The position numbers and the translations under genes were made by a program. 16,441 bases of DNA from an uncultured Lachnospiraceae bacterium (GTDB lineage Bacteria > Bacillota > Clostridia > Lachnospirales > Lachnospiraceae), in the NCBI GenBank assembly GCA_937877165.1, contig CALEFO010000190.1, positions 1 to 16,441 on the forward strand. The letters are read 5' to 3'. Below the pieces are notes generated by a model, which saw only the letters and a list, made by a program, of their open reading frames with translations, was not told the origin of the DNA and made no database searches. This document shows positions 1 through 7,355 of the stretch, in pieces (within the stretch, counting starts at the first letter, position 1; each line of letters begins with the position of its first letter).

Positions 1-1
1 G

Positions 2-958
2 AATAACAGCAGAGTAACACTTACGGCAACCGCCGAGCAGCAGAGGATCCTGAATGAGCGGTGGGAGGAGGCGGGAATCGGCAACGATTACATTTTCTCC
101 CGCGTGATGCGCAATGAGGATACGTTCCTCAAGCTGATGCAGCGGATTTTCCCGGAGCTGAAGCTGACGAAGGTAAAACGGCATACGCCGCAGATGACGT
201 TCGAAGGCCCGCACGGCAGCAAGAGTGTGCGCTTTGACGTCTATTCGGAAATTGACGGCCGCATTTTTGACGTGGAAATGCAGATGGAGAACCGGAAGAA
301 CGAGCCGCGAAGGACGCGTTACTACCAGTGCATGATGGACGAGCAGGAGCTGCACAAGGGAGCGGACTATGCGGAGCTTCCGGAATCGTACATTGTGATG
401 ATCAGCCCGATGGATCTGTTTGGGAAGGGACGGCACATCTACCGCTTCCGGAACTACGAGCAGACGGATCGGGAGCTGGAGCTGAGAGACGGAACGACGA
501 AGGTGTTCCTGAATACGAATGGGACAGGTGATGACATTCTGCCTGAGCTGAAGAACTTTCTGGACCTGGTGAACGGTGCTGCTCCTGCGGATGAGTTCTG
601 CAGGGAGGTGAGTGAGCAGGTGTTTGAAGCCAAGCAGAGTGCGGAGATGAGGAGGAACTTCATGGAATTCGAGTATATGCAGATGCTGGCGAAAAAGGAC
701 GCGAGAGAGGCCGGATGGAAAGAAGGACATAAAGAAGGATTCGACCAGGGCCGTGAAGAGGGCCGTGCAGAAGGCCGTGCAGAAGGCGAGAAGAAGGGCC
801 GCGAAGAAGGTGAGAAGAAAGGCCGTAATGAGGAGCGGCTGGATAACTATGGATCTCTGGTGCGGGATGGCATCCTTTCTCTTCCGGATGCAGTGAGGCG
901 GTCAGGTCTTAGTGAAGGCGAGATCCGTACATGGATCCGACAGAACAGCGCTTCCTGA
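2..958 (+). CDS. PD-(D/E)XK nuclease family transposase / Rpn-like protein, 5' end outside window
   Basis: The reading frame is open from the left edge to the TGA at 956-958. The GTG at 104 is only an internal codon: codons 2-103 read as typical family N-terminus (residues RWEEAGIGNDYIFSRVM), so the true start lies upstream. The visible part is 318 residues. The nuclease core is recognisable: D79 in VRFDVY, then E92 and Q94 in FDVEMQ (the D...ExQ variant of the PD-(D/E)XK site), followed by the family segment around RYYQCMMDEQEL. The C-terminus has ten Gly-X-X-X units (about residues 238-277), charged and probably helical, then a small helical end. Family members are annotated as Rpn/PD-(D/E)XK transposases, implicated in RecA-independent recombination; many are multicopy accessory genes. 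A terminator hairpin follows at once. Family assignment is confident; a mobile role here is inference. Confidence 0.85.
   Translation, partial: NNSRVTLTATAEQQRILNERWEEAGIGNDYIFSRVMRNEDTFLKLMQRIFPELKLTKVKRHTPQMTFEGPHGSKSVRFDVYSEIDGRIFDVEMQMENRKNEPRRTRYYQCMMDEQELHKGADYAELPESYIVMISPMDLFGKGRHIYRFRNYEQTDRELELRDGTTKVFLNTNGTGDDILPELKNFLDLVNGAAPADEFCREVSEQVFEAKQSAEMRRNFMEFEYMQMLAKKDAREAGWKEGHKEGFDQGREEGRAEGRAEGEKKGREEGEKKGRNEERLDNYGSLVRDGILSLPDAVRRSGLSEGEIRTWIRQNSAS
713..832 (+). repeat. 12-bp coding tandem repeat (ten Gly-X-X-X units)
   Basis: Ten consecutive 12-base units, each beginning with a glycine codon, encode a Gly-X-X-X ladder at the end of the nuclease-family protein. The seven units from 749 to 832 are the most alike (GGCCGTGAAGAG, GGCCGTGCAGAA twice in exact tandem at 761-784, then GGCGAGAAGAAG-type units alternating with GGCCGCGAAGAA-type units). 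The unit is a multiple of three, so gain or loss of copies would change length without shifting frame. Confidence 0.9.
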
Positions 959-990
959 TCCCTGTTCAGGAGAAAATGAGAGGCGGATGT

Positions 991-1019
991 AAGGGAGCGG
1001 AGTTTCACTCCGCTCCTTT
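991..1019 (+). terminator. Intrinsic terminator between convergent genes
   Basis: A perfect 9-bp GC-rich stem (994-1002 with 1008-1016, GGAGCGGAG/CTCCGCTCC) has the loop TTTCA and can extend by one G-T and two A-T pairs. On the plus strand it is followed by the T-rich TTTGTATTT, a plausible end for the nuclease-family gene. On the minus strand the bases after the stem are not U-rich, so it is a poorer terminator in that direction. The loop contains the stop codon of the minus-strand phosphatase gene. Confidence 0.75.
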
Positions 1020-2729
1020 GTATTTCAGATACAGGAGCGTGATGTCGTCGAACTGAAGTGCCTTCCGGCAGAAGTCCCTGACGGAGGCATTGACAAGCGC
1101 AGGGAGCTCTTCGACAGATGCCTCGCTGTGGTCATTCAGAACCTGCAGGAGGCGGGATGTACCGAACGGTTCGTTCTGTTCATTGACGGCCTCCGGGCAG
1201 CCGTCTGTGTAGAGGAAGAGACCGCTCCCTTTTTCCAGAAGGAGCCGGTACTGCTTCCTGGAGTAGGAGAGTCCATCCAGAGTGGCGATGGGCATGCTGT
1301 GCGCATCCTTAAGAATCGAGAAGGTGCCGTCCGGACTCCGGAGAATGGGATATTCGTGTCCGGCGTTGGCGGCAATGAGTTCTCCGGTGGAGATGGTGAG
1401 AATGCCGAGCCAGACGGTGACGAACATTTCCATGGAGTTGTTCTCACAGAGCCGCTCATTGACGAATTCCAGAATTTCCGCGGGGGTCCCGCCGGCGAGC
1501 GTGCGGTCCTTGATGAGTGTTTTCGCAATGACCATGAAGAGCGCCGCGGGAACACCTTTTCCGGAAACATCTGCCATGACGAGGGCGAGATGGTCGTCAT
1601 CGATCAGGTAGAAGTCGTAGAAGTCGCCGCCGACCTCCCTGGCCGGCTTCATGCAGGCGAAGAGATCGAATTCTCTGCGTTCCGGGAAGGGCGGGAAAAT
1701 CGTGGGGAGCATGGAGGTCTGGATGCTGTGCGCGATGTGAAGCTCCGAGGCGATGCGTTCCCGGTCTGTCGTGACACGGACGAGATCCTCCCGGGAGGTT
1801 TCGATGCGCTCCTCCATGTTCAGGACGGATTCCGCAAGTCCGCCCATTTCATTCCGGATTTTCAGGACGGCGTCGAGGCAGCCGGGTTTCACGGTAGACT
1901 CGCGGGCGAAGCGGTCTGCCTCCCTGGAGATCCGGTGAATCGGCAGGACCAGGGACCAGCGCAGCATGACCGCGGCGCCGACGGTGGAGACCAGGACGAT
2001 GAGGATGGTGATCCAGGCAATTTTGCCGAACATGGCCCGCGCGGGATCCATGAGCTCGCTCATGATTTTCTGCACGCAGAGAACGCCGACGGTCTGTCCG
2101 GCGCTGCTGCGGATGGGGAGCGTGACCGTGATGTGCTGGCCCGAGCCGGAATCCGTCTGCCTGCGGACGACAGAGGCGTATTCGCCCTCTTCATAGGCGC
2201 GGCGGTAGGCGCGGATGTAGTCGGGGCTGGTGGTCTTCTGCCGGTACCCGGGCTCGAAGACAGAGAAGCGGTCCTGGAGAGAAGAGTTGACAGCGTCGAA
2301 GACATAGGTGATTTCGGAATAATCCTCATTCGGAATCAGGACATAGAGGAAGGTGCAGTTCTCGGTATCTGCGAGGGTCTGGAGCGTGTCACAGGTCTTC
2401 TGATATTCTTCCTGCAGGGAGGTGTCCTTTCCGGCGTCCGCCTGAAGATAATCCTGCAGATGATCGCCGTTGATGAAGGAGACGGCGGTCAGCCCCGTCT
2501 GGCGGGAGTGTTCAACAAACTGATCGGTCATGGCACGCAGGTATTCGCGGCAGCCGATGACGGCGCTGAGGGTGCCGAGGGCGATCAGGACAATGGCGAG
2601 ATTGATGACGACGCGGACGGTCAGGCGGTGACGCCTGGGGTTCAGATTCCGGATCGGATGCGTAATGCGACAGGAGCCGGAAGCATTTTTCTCCTGTCGG
2701 GACGGTGATGTTAAATGCAAAGAGAACAT
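1005..2729 (-). CDS. Membrane-anchored SpoIIE/RsbU-type PP2C serine phosphatase with HAMP domain
   Basis: The start is the ATG at 2729: GGAGG lies 8 bases upstream of it. An in-frame ATG five codons earlier (2744) overlaps that ribosome binding site and has none of its own. The 574-residue protein has TM1 at about 38-60, an extracytoplasmic sensor region of about 175 residues with no family I recognise, TM2 at about 236-258, a HAMP segment at about 259-315, then a coiled linker and a SpoIIE phosphatase domain. Metal-binding motifs are present: GGDFYD (D372), ADVSGKG (D387), LYTDG and FDDITLL. SpoIIE/RsbU phosphatases usually dephosphorylate STAS anti-sigma-factor antagonists in response to signals. 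No STAS protein, anti-sigma kinase or sigma factor is encoded nearby, so the target is unknown. It is divergent from the zinc-motif gene. Confidence 0.9.
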   Translation of the reverse strand: MFSLHLTSPSRQEKNASGSCRITHPIRNLNPRRHRLTVRVVINLAIVLIALGTLSAVIGCREYLRAMTDQFVEHSRQTGLTAVSFINGDHLQDYLQADAGKDTSLQEEYQKTCDTLQTLADTENCTFLYVLIPNEDYSEITYVFDAVNSSLQDRFSVFEPGYRQKTTSPDYIRAYRRAYEEGEYASVVRRQTDSGSGQHITVTLPIRSSAGQTVGVLCVQKIMSELMDPARAMFGKIAWITILIVLVSTVGAAVMLRWSLVLPIHRISREADRFARESTVKPGCLDAVLKIRNEMGGLAESVLNMEERIETSREDLVRVTTDRERIASELHIAHSIQTSMLPTIFPPFPERREFDLFACMKPAREVGGDFYDFYLIDDDHLALVMADVSGKGVPAALFMVIAKTLIKDRTLAGGTPAEILEFVNERLCENNSMEMFVTVWLGILTISTGELIAANAGHEYPILRSPDGTFSILKDAHSMPIATLDGLSYSRKQYRLLLEKGSGLFLYTDGCPEAVNEQNEPFGTSRLLQVLNDHSEASVEELPALVNASVRDFCRKALQFDDITLLYLKYKGAE

Positions 2730-2845
2730 GAATGCTCCCTCCATGAATCGAAATGATGCGATGGACTGCGGGCGCTCCCGCGGATGGAGCCGTATTTTTG
2801 AAAAAGGCCTGCACCGGGAACGCCCTGGAAGACGGTAACACAGCT

Positions 2846-2874
2846 ATCATACCCCGAAAATACTGGTAAATCCA
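2846..2874 (-). promoter_or_regulatory. Sigma-A-like promoter for the phosphatase gene
   Basis: Read on the minus strand, TGGATT (2874-2869) and TATGAT (2851-2846) are separated by 17 bases. The -10 is good, the -35 is weak. The predicted RNA start is about 2839, giving a leader of about 110 bases before the ATG at 2729. Confidence 0.45.
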
Positions 2875-2899
2875 TGAGAGAATGAGGGAAGTCCCGGCG

Positions 2900-2928
2900 T
2901 TGTCGGGAAAAGAGAAAACAAGTATACT
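2900..2928 (+). promoter_or_regulatory. Sigma-A-like promoter for the zinc-motif gene and polA
   Basis: TTGTCG (2900-2905) and TATACT (2923-2928) are separated by exactly 17 bases. The predicted RNA start is about 2935, directly before the structured leader. A 5-bp inverted repeat (TCCCG at 2892-2896, CGGGA at 2904-2908) overlaps the -35, a possible operator, though the repeat is short. Confidence 0.65.
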
Positions 2929-2943
2929 GTTCTCTGTTCAGCA

Positions 2944-3065
2944 CATCCCGCAGGGCAAATTCGAGAGGGAACGGCTGAACCAGTAAGAGTAGGCGAGTGG
3001 GCAGCTTGCGAGACCACTCGCTCTGCCATGCGGGATGCGGTCAGGGCCCGAGGGGCCTCTGGCCG
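2944..3065 (+). ncRNA. Candidate structured 5' leader RNA, class not recognised
   Basis: This is the main content of the 376-base gap between the divergent genes. A 9-bp perfect closing helix joins CATCCCGCA (2944-2952) to TGCGGGATG (3029-3037); after a 1x1 mismatch it continues as GGCA (2954-2957)/TGCC (3024-3027). Inside is an 8-bp perfect hairpin, GCGAGTGG (2993-3000)/CCACTCGC (3014-3021), and a purine-rich stretch without obvious strong pairing (2958-2992). An adjacent strong hairpin follows (3038-3049 with 3054-3065, loop GAGG, one C-C mismatch). It has no U-run, so it is not a terminator. A promoter ends just before the structure and the next start codon is 40 bases after it. I compared it by eye with common riboswitch and T-box signatures and found no convincing match. 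It could be a cis-regulatory leader or a small RNA. Confidence 0.5.
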
Positions 3066-3105
3066 GGGGCATCGAGGATTTGCGGAGAAAAGGTAATATT
3101 TATTT

Positions 3106-3507
3106 ATGAAGCAAAAGGACACCCTGGTGCGGGAGAGGGAGTATCCGGATCTTCCACAGAAGCCGCAGCAGGAAGACATACATAAGACGTTTGAGAGCAG
3201 GATTCCGGAGTTTTTCGCGGATGAGCTGACGAACCGTGAGCTGGAGGATTTTCTGGATCACTACGACACCTGCGGAATGTGCCGGGACGAGCTGTCGATC
3301 CAGTATCTGATTCATGCGGGACTGCCGCGTCTGGAGACCGGCGAGGCCTTCAATCTTCAGAAGGAGCTGGGGGCATACGTGCGGCTCCAGCGGGGACGGC
3401 TCGAGCGAAGGGAGCGGCGGGTGAAGCTGACGGCGCTGTACGAGGTGTTCACGCTGGCTGCCTTTGCGGCGGCGGTCACGGCATGTTATGTGCTGGGGAT
3501 TGTGTGA
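3106..3507 (+). CDS. Small membrane protein with HX3CX2C zinc-finger (zf-HC2, anti-sigma-like) motif
   Basis: The 133-residue protein has a cytoplasmic N-terminal region with H52-x3-C56-x2-C59, the signature of zinc-associated anti-sigma (ZAS/zf-HC2) domains, then a charged helix rich in Arg and Glu, and one predicted transmembrane segment at about 110-131 ending in a very short tail. This architecture (cytosolic ZAS domain plus one membrane anchor) fits a membrane-bound anti-sigma factor, but no ECF sigma gene lies next to it, so the function is open. The start is ATG 3106; the nearest SD-like bases (GGAGAAAAGG, 3084-3093) are about 12 bases away, a long spacing. The gene follows the structured leader and ends 40 bases before polA, with no terminator between, so co-transcription with polA is likely. 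Confidence 0.75.
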   Translation: MKQKDTLVREREYPDLPQKPQQEDIHKTFESRIPEFFADELTNRELEDFLDHYDTCGMCRDELSIQYLIHAGLPRLETGEAFNLQKELGAYVRLQRGRLERRERRVKLTALYEVFTLAAFAAAVTACYVLGIV

Positions 3508-3547
3508 GGCCGCCGGCATTTTCGTGTGTAGTGGATAGGAGGCTTTT

Positions 3548-6529
3548 GTGGAGAAATTAGTCCTGATTGACGGGCACAGTATTCTGAACCGGGCATTTTA
3601 TGGGATGCCGGATCTGACGAACAGCGCGGGGCTTCACACCGGCGCGGTTTACGGGTTTCTCAAGATTTTGTTCAAAATTCTGGACGAGGAGAGGCCGGAA
3701 TATCTGACGGTGGCATTTGACGTGCACGCGCCGACCTTCCGGCATGAGGCCTTTGCGGACTACAAGGGGACGCGGCACGCGATGCCGGACGAGCTGCGCG
3801 AGCAGGTTCCCCTGATGAAGAAGGTGCTGGCGGCCATGGGCATCGCAACGTGCGAGGAGGCGGGCCTTGAGGCGGACGACATTCTCGGCACGCTGGCGAA
3901 GAAGGCGCAGGCAGATGGCATGGAGGTTTCGCTGGTTTCCGGGGACCAGGACCTTCTGCAGATTGCGGATGAGCACATTCAGATCCGCATCCCGAAGACG
4001 AAGAAGGGCCAGACTGTCATTGAGAATTATTACGCGAAGGATGTCGAGGACACGCTGCAGGTAACGCCCCTGGAGTTTATTCAGGTGAAGGCGCTGCAGG
4101 GTGATACCTCCGACAACATTCCGGGTGTTCCGAAGGTGGGACCGAAGACGGCGACGGACCTCATTGTTCGTTACCATTCCGTGGACGGCGTCTATGAGCA
4201 TCTGGACGAGATCACGAAAAAAGGCCTGCACGACACGCTGGAGCAGAATGAGGACAAGGCAAGGCTTTCCCTGTTCCTCGCCGCGATTAAGACGGATGCG
4301 GACGTCTGCCTGGACAGGGACAAGGCCAGAATCGGGAATTTCTACACGCCGGAGGCGTTCCGGCTGTACACGGAGCTGGGCTTCAAGAACCTCCTTTCGC
4401 GGTTTTCCATGGAATCGGTGGCTGCGGCGGGGAGGCAGGAAAACGGCGCCGGGGCAGAAGGTACGGAGGCAGGAGAAGGGAAGGAGCATGCCGTCCTGAC
4501 GATTGCGGAGACCGCAAGGGCCGAAGAACTTTTTCGTGAGCTTTCCGGAGAAGACGGGAAAGAGAACTCCGGCAGCCGGATAAAGGGAGTCATTCCCTGG
4601 GTCGGAATCTATCCTGTGTATGACAGGAAGGGCGAAGAGAAGCTTCTTCTCGGCCTTTCGGTTTCCGGAGACGGAAGAACCTGGTTCCTGCAGGCCTCCC
4701 ATGAGGAGAAGGCTGCGCAGGAGGAGAACCTTCAGGAGGCCGATGGACAGCTTACGTTTAGTTTCGGAAACGTCCCGGAGGAGGTCAGCCGGAAGCAAGG
4801 GAAGGAGAAGACCGGAGCAATAGCAGCGGAATGTCTGACCGCAGGCCTTGGCAGACTTCGGCAGGCAGCACGGAAGGGCCGGATCTGGCTTGCCGTCTTC
4901 GATCTGAAGTCCCAGCTTTCGTTCTGGGGAATTGAAGAGACGGAATTTAACGACGGCATTCATCTGGAAGGGATTTTTGATGTCCTTCTGGGGGCGTACC
5001 TCTGCAATCCGCTGAAGAATGATTATGAACCGGAGGATGTCGCCTCGGAGTATCTGGGCGAGACGATCCCAGGAAGGAGGCAGTTCCTCGAGAAGAGCTC
5101 CTTTGCGGACAAGCTGGCGGAGGATCAGGAAGCGGCAGCAGATGAGCTGACTGCCTCGAAGGCGCAGAACATGGCGCTGCCGGAGGGTGGTGCTCTGACA
5201 TCCGGAAAGGAAGCGGAGAGGGGCAGCACGGTCGCGGATTTTGCAGGGCACATTTCGGATACGCTCGCAAGAGAGGCGGAGGCGGTGCGAGGCCGCCTTC
5301 AGGAGGAGGGCATGCTGGAGCTCTATGAGACGGTCGAGCTCCCTCTTACCTATATTCTGTATGACATGCAGAGGATCGGCATCCGTGTGGTTCCGGAGAA
5401 GCTCGCAGCCTATGGAAATCAGCTGGTGGACCGGATTCATGAGCTCGAGGCTTCGATTCATGAGAAGGCAGGGCATGCGTTCAACATCGCGAGTCCGAAG
5501 CAGCTGGGGCAGGTTCTTTTCGGAGAGCTGGGGCTTCCGGGCGGCAAGAAGACCAAGAGCGGGTTTTCTACGGCGGCGGACGTTCTGGACAAGCTGGCAC
5601 CGGATTATCCGATTGTCGGGGAGATTCTGGAGTACCGCGCCTTAACAAAGCTCAAGTCCACGTATGCGGACGGGCTGCAGGCCTTTATCGCAGGGGATTC
5701 CCGGATTCACACGACCTTTCATCAGACCATCACGGCAACCGGGCGCATCAGCTCCACGGATCCGAATCTTCAGAACATCCCGATGCGGACGGAGCTGGGA
5801 AGAGCCATCCGGAAGGTATTCATTCCACGGGACGGGTCCTGCTTCACCGACGCGGATTATTCGCAGATTGAGCTGAGAATCCTTGCGTCGCTCTCCGGCG
5901 ATGAGGCATTGATCGAGGCGTACCGCGAGAACCGGGACATTCACCGCACCACAGCCTCCCGCGTGTTCCACACGCCCTTTGACGAGGTGTCGGACCTGCA
6001 GAGAAGGAACGCGAAGGCGGTCAATTTCGGTATCGTGTATGGAATCAGCTCGTTCGGTCTGTCACAGAACCTCTCGATCTCCAGGAGCGAGGCGAAGGAA
6101 TACATCGATGAGTACTTCCGGATGTTCCCCGGCATCAAGATCTTCCTTGACCGGGAGGTTGAGGAGGCGAAGGAGAAGGGATATTCGGTCACGATGTTCG
6201 GAAGACGGCGCCCGATTCCGGAGCTGAAGAGCTCGAACTTCATGCAGCGCCAGTTCGGCGAGCGCGTTGCCATGAATGCGCCGATTCAGGGAACCGGCGC
6301 GGACATCATGAAGATCGCGATGATCCGCGTGTGGGAGGAGCTGCACCGGCAGCGCCTTTCCTCACGACTGATCCTGCAGATTCACGACGAGCTTCTGATC
6401 GAGACGGCAGAGGGCGAGGAGGAGAAGGTGGCGAGAATTCTCCGGGACGGCATGATGGGAGCCGCACAGCTTCTGGTCCCGCTGGAGATTGACTGCCACA
6501 CGGGTACCGACTGGTATGAGGCTAAATAG
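3548..6529 (+). CDS. polA: DNA polymerase I
   Basis: It repairs and matures DNA: a 5' nuclease removes RNA primers or damaged strands and a family A polymerase fills the gap. The start is GTG 3548, with AGGAGG (3537-3542) 5 bases upstream. The 993 residues are longer than the usual 880-930. The 5' nuclease is at about 1-290, with D8 in LIDGH, EADD, SGDQD and the helix-hairpin-helix region DTSDNIPGVPKVGPKTA. The middle domain (about 294-600) resembles a 3'-5' exonuclease fold but lacks the DxE motif (WVGIYPVYDRK stands in its place), so proofreading is probably absent, as in many Gram-positive PolAs. The polymerase has motif A DYSQIELR (D770), motif B RRNAKAVNFGIVYG (R819, K823, Y831) and motif C QIHDE (D947). 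Two low-complexity insertions, at about 294-312 and 507-568, account for the extra length. Confidence 0.97.
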   Translation: MEKLVLIDGHSILNRAFYGMPDLTNSAGLHTGAVYGFLKILFKILDEERPEYLTVAFDVHAPTFRHEAFADYKGTRHAMPDELREQVPLMKKVLAAMGIATCEEAGLEADDILGTLAKKAQADGMEVSLVSGDQDLLQIADEHIQIRIPKTKKGQTVIENYYAKDVEDTLQVTPLEFIQVKALQGDTSDNIPGVPKVGPKTATDLIVRYHSVDGVYEHLDEITKKGLHDTLEQNEDKARLSLFLAAIKTDADVCLDRDKARIGNFYTPEAFRLYTELGFKNLLSRFSMESVAAAGRQENGAGAEGTEAGEGKEHAVLTIAETARAEELFRELSGEDGKENSGSRIKGVIPWVGIYPVYDRKGEEKLLLGLSVSGDGRTWFLQASHEEKAAQEENLQEADGQLTFSFGNVPEEVSRKQGKEKTGAIAAECLTAGLGRLRQAARKGRIWLAVFDLKSQLSFWGIEETEFNDGIHLEGIFDVLLGAYLCNPLKNDYEPEDVASEYLGETIPGRRQFLEKSSFADKLAEDQEAAADELTASKAQNMALPEGGALTSGKEAERGSTVADFAGHISDTLAREAEAVRGRLQEEGMLELYETVELPLTYILYDMQRIGIRVVPEKLAAYGNQLVDRIHELEASIHEKAGHAFNIASPKQLGQVLFGELGLPGGKKTKSGFSTAADVLDKLAPDYPIVGEILEYRALTKLKSTYADGLQAFIAGDSRIHTTFHQTITATGRISSTDPNLQNIPMRTELGRAIRKVFIPRDGSCFTDADYSQIELRILASLSGDEALIEAYRENRDIHRTTASRVFHTPFDEVSDLQRRNAKAVNFGIVYGISSFGLSQNLSISRSEAKEYIDEYFRMFPGIKIFLDREVEEAKEKGYSVTMFGRRRPIPELKSSNFMQRQFGERVAMNAPIQGTGADIMKIAMIRVWEELHRQRLSSRLILQIHDELLIETAEGEEEKVARILRDGMMGAAQLLVPLEIDCHTGTDWYEAK

Positions 6530-6537
6530 CGCACTCA

Positions 6538-6627
6538 GACGCACCTGATGGTGCGTCCTCCTGCTTGGAGCAGCACACTTTGTGTGCCTGCTCCCGCATC
6601 GGAGAAACCGCCTTCGCGGATTTCTCC
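6538..6627 (+). repeat. Three tandem hairpins between polA and coaE
   Basis: Three near-perfect stem-loops follow one another in the 136-base gap. The first is GACGCACC (6538-6545)/GGTGCGTC (6550-6557), loop TGAT. The second is GGAGCAGCACAC (6567-6578) pairing with GTGTGC-C-TGCTCC (6582-6594), 12 bp with one bulged C and loop TTT. The third is GGAGAAACCGC (6601-6611) pairing with GCGG-A-TTTCTCC (6616-6627), 11 bp with one bulged A and loop CTTC. None is followed by a T-run, so intrinsic termination is unlikely. They could stabilise the polA mRNA 3' end, act as a processing site between polA and coaE, or be a REP-like repetitive element. Confidence 0.8.
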
Positions 6628-6665
6628 AATGCGATGTATGAAGCTGCGGAAAGGTTGCAGAGTTT

Positions 6666-7346
6666 ATGAAAATAATAGGTGTGACGGGCGGAGTCGGCTC
6701 CGGCAAAACGGAGCTGCTCCACTATATTGAGAAGAACTACCGCTGCCGGATTCTTCTCTCGGACGAGGCTTCGCATGAGGTGATGCGAAGGGGCGGGCGG
6801 ATTTACGGATCTCTCGTGAGCCTTTTGGAGCAGTATCCTGCGGGAGCTTCGGACAATGCATCCGGAGCAGGCAACATCTGTGGAGAGGGAGGAAAAGGCA
6901 CCCTTCTGCAGGAGAACGGTGAGATCGACCGCAGGGAAATGGCGGCGCGGATCTTTGCGCACAGAGAGCTCCGCGAAAGGGTCAACGCGCTGATTCATCC
7001 TGCAGTGAAGGAGTATATTCTGGAGCGGATCCGGGAGGAGCAGGAGAGGGCGGCGCAGAAAGCGGCGGACGCCGTGGATTATTTTTTCCTGGAGGCGGCG
7101 CTTCTGATCGAGTGCGGTTATCGCTCTTACGTGGATGAAATGTGGTATATTTACTGTGACCTTGCGGTCCGGAGGAAACGCCTTCGTGAGAGCCGCGGCT
7201 ATTCGGATGAGAAAATCGACGGGATTCTCTCGTCGCAGCTTACGGAGGAGGAGTTCCGGGCAGGCTCGGATGTCGTGATCGACAACTCCGGAAGCCTCGA
7301 GAATGCGTACCGGCAGATCCGGGAAGCGCTGGGAACAGGAAAGTAA
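6666..7346 (+). CDS. coaE: Dephospho-CoA kinase
   Basis: It catalyses the last step of coenzyme A synthesis, ATP-dependent phosphorylation of dephospho-CoA at the ribose 3'-hydroxyl. It is a 226-residue P-loop kinase with GGVGSGKT (8-15), an acidic substrate-site residue in LLSDEASHEVM (D33), the family block GEIDRREMAARIF and the LIHPAV motif, followed by the conserved LLIECGY region of the CoA-binding lid. It is somewhat longer than the usual roughly 200 residues because of a Gly/Ala/Ser-rich insertion at about 59-75. The start is ATG 6666, with a modest AAGG (6651-6654) 11 bases upstream. It follows polA in the same orientation and ends 9 bases before the next gene, so those two are almost certainly co-transcribed. 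Confidence 0.94.
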   Translation: MKIIGVTGGVGSGKTELLHYIEKNYRCRILLSDEASHEVMRRGGRIYGSLVSLLEQYPAGASDNASGAGNICGEGGKGTLLQENGEIDRREMAARIFAHRELRERVNALIHPAVKEYILERIREEQERAAQKAADAVDYFFLEAALLIECGYRSYVDEMWYIYCDLAVRRKRLRESRGYSDEKIDGILSSQLTEEEFRAGSDVVIDNSGSLENAYRQIREALGTGK

Positions 7347-7355
7347 AGACATATT

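Noticed and set aside
1128..2708. Long plus-strand open frame (526 codons) opposite the phosphatase gene
   Set aside because: It is the shadow of the minus-strand SpoIIE-type gene, which has clear domain motifs and a ribosome binding site. The plus-strand product shows no recognisable family and is rich in Gly/Asp/Glu/Val as expected for an antisense frame in GC-rich DNA.
2944..3065. T-box or known riboswitch assignment for the structured leader
   Set aside because: The segment AGTAAGAGTAG is faintly like the start of T-box leaders, but the T-box antiterminator bulge (TGGNACCGCG) is missing and downstream genes are not aminoacyl-tRNA synthetases. Signatures of cobalamin, c-di-GMP and c-di-AMP RNAs do not fit either.
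3557..5476. Minus-strand open frame (639 codons) opposite polA
   Set aside because: Antisense shadow of the 5' half of polA; no promoter, no ribosome binding site that decides a start, and no recognisable domain.
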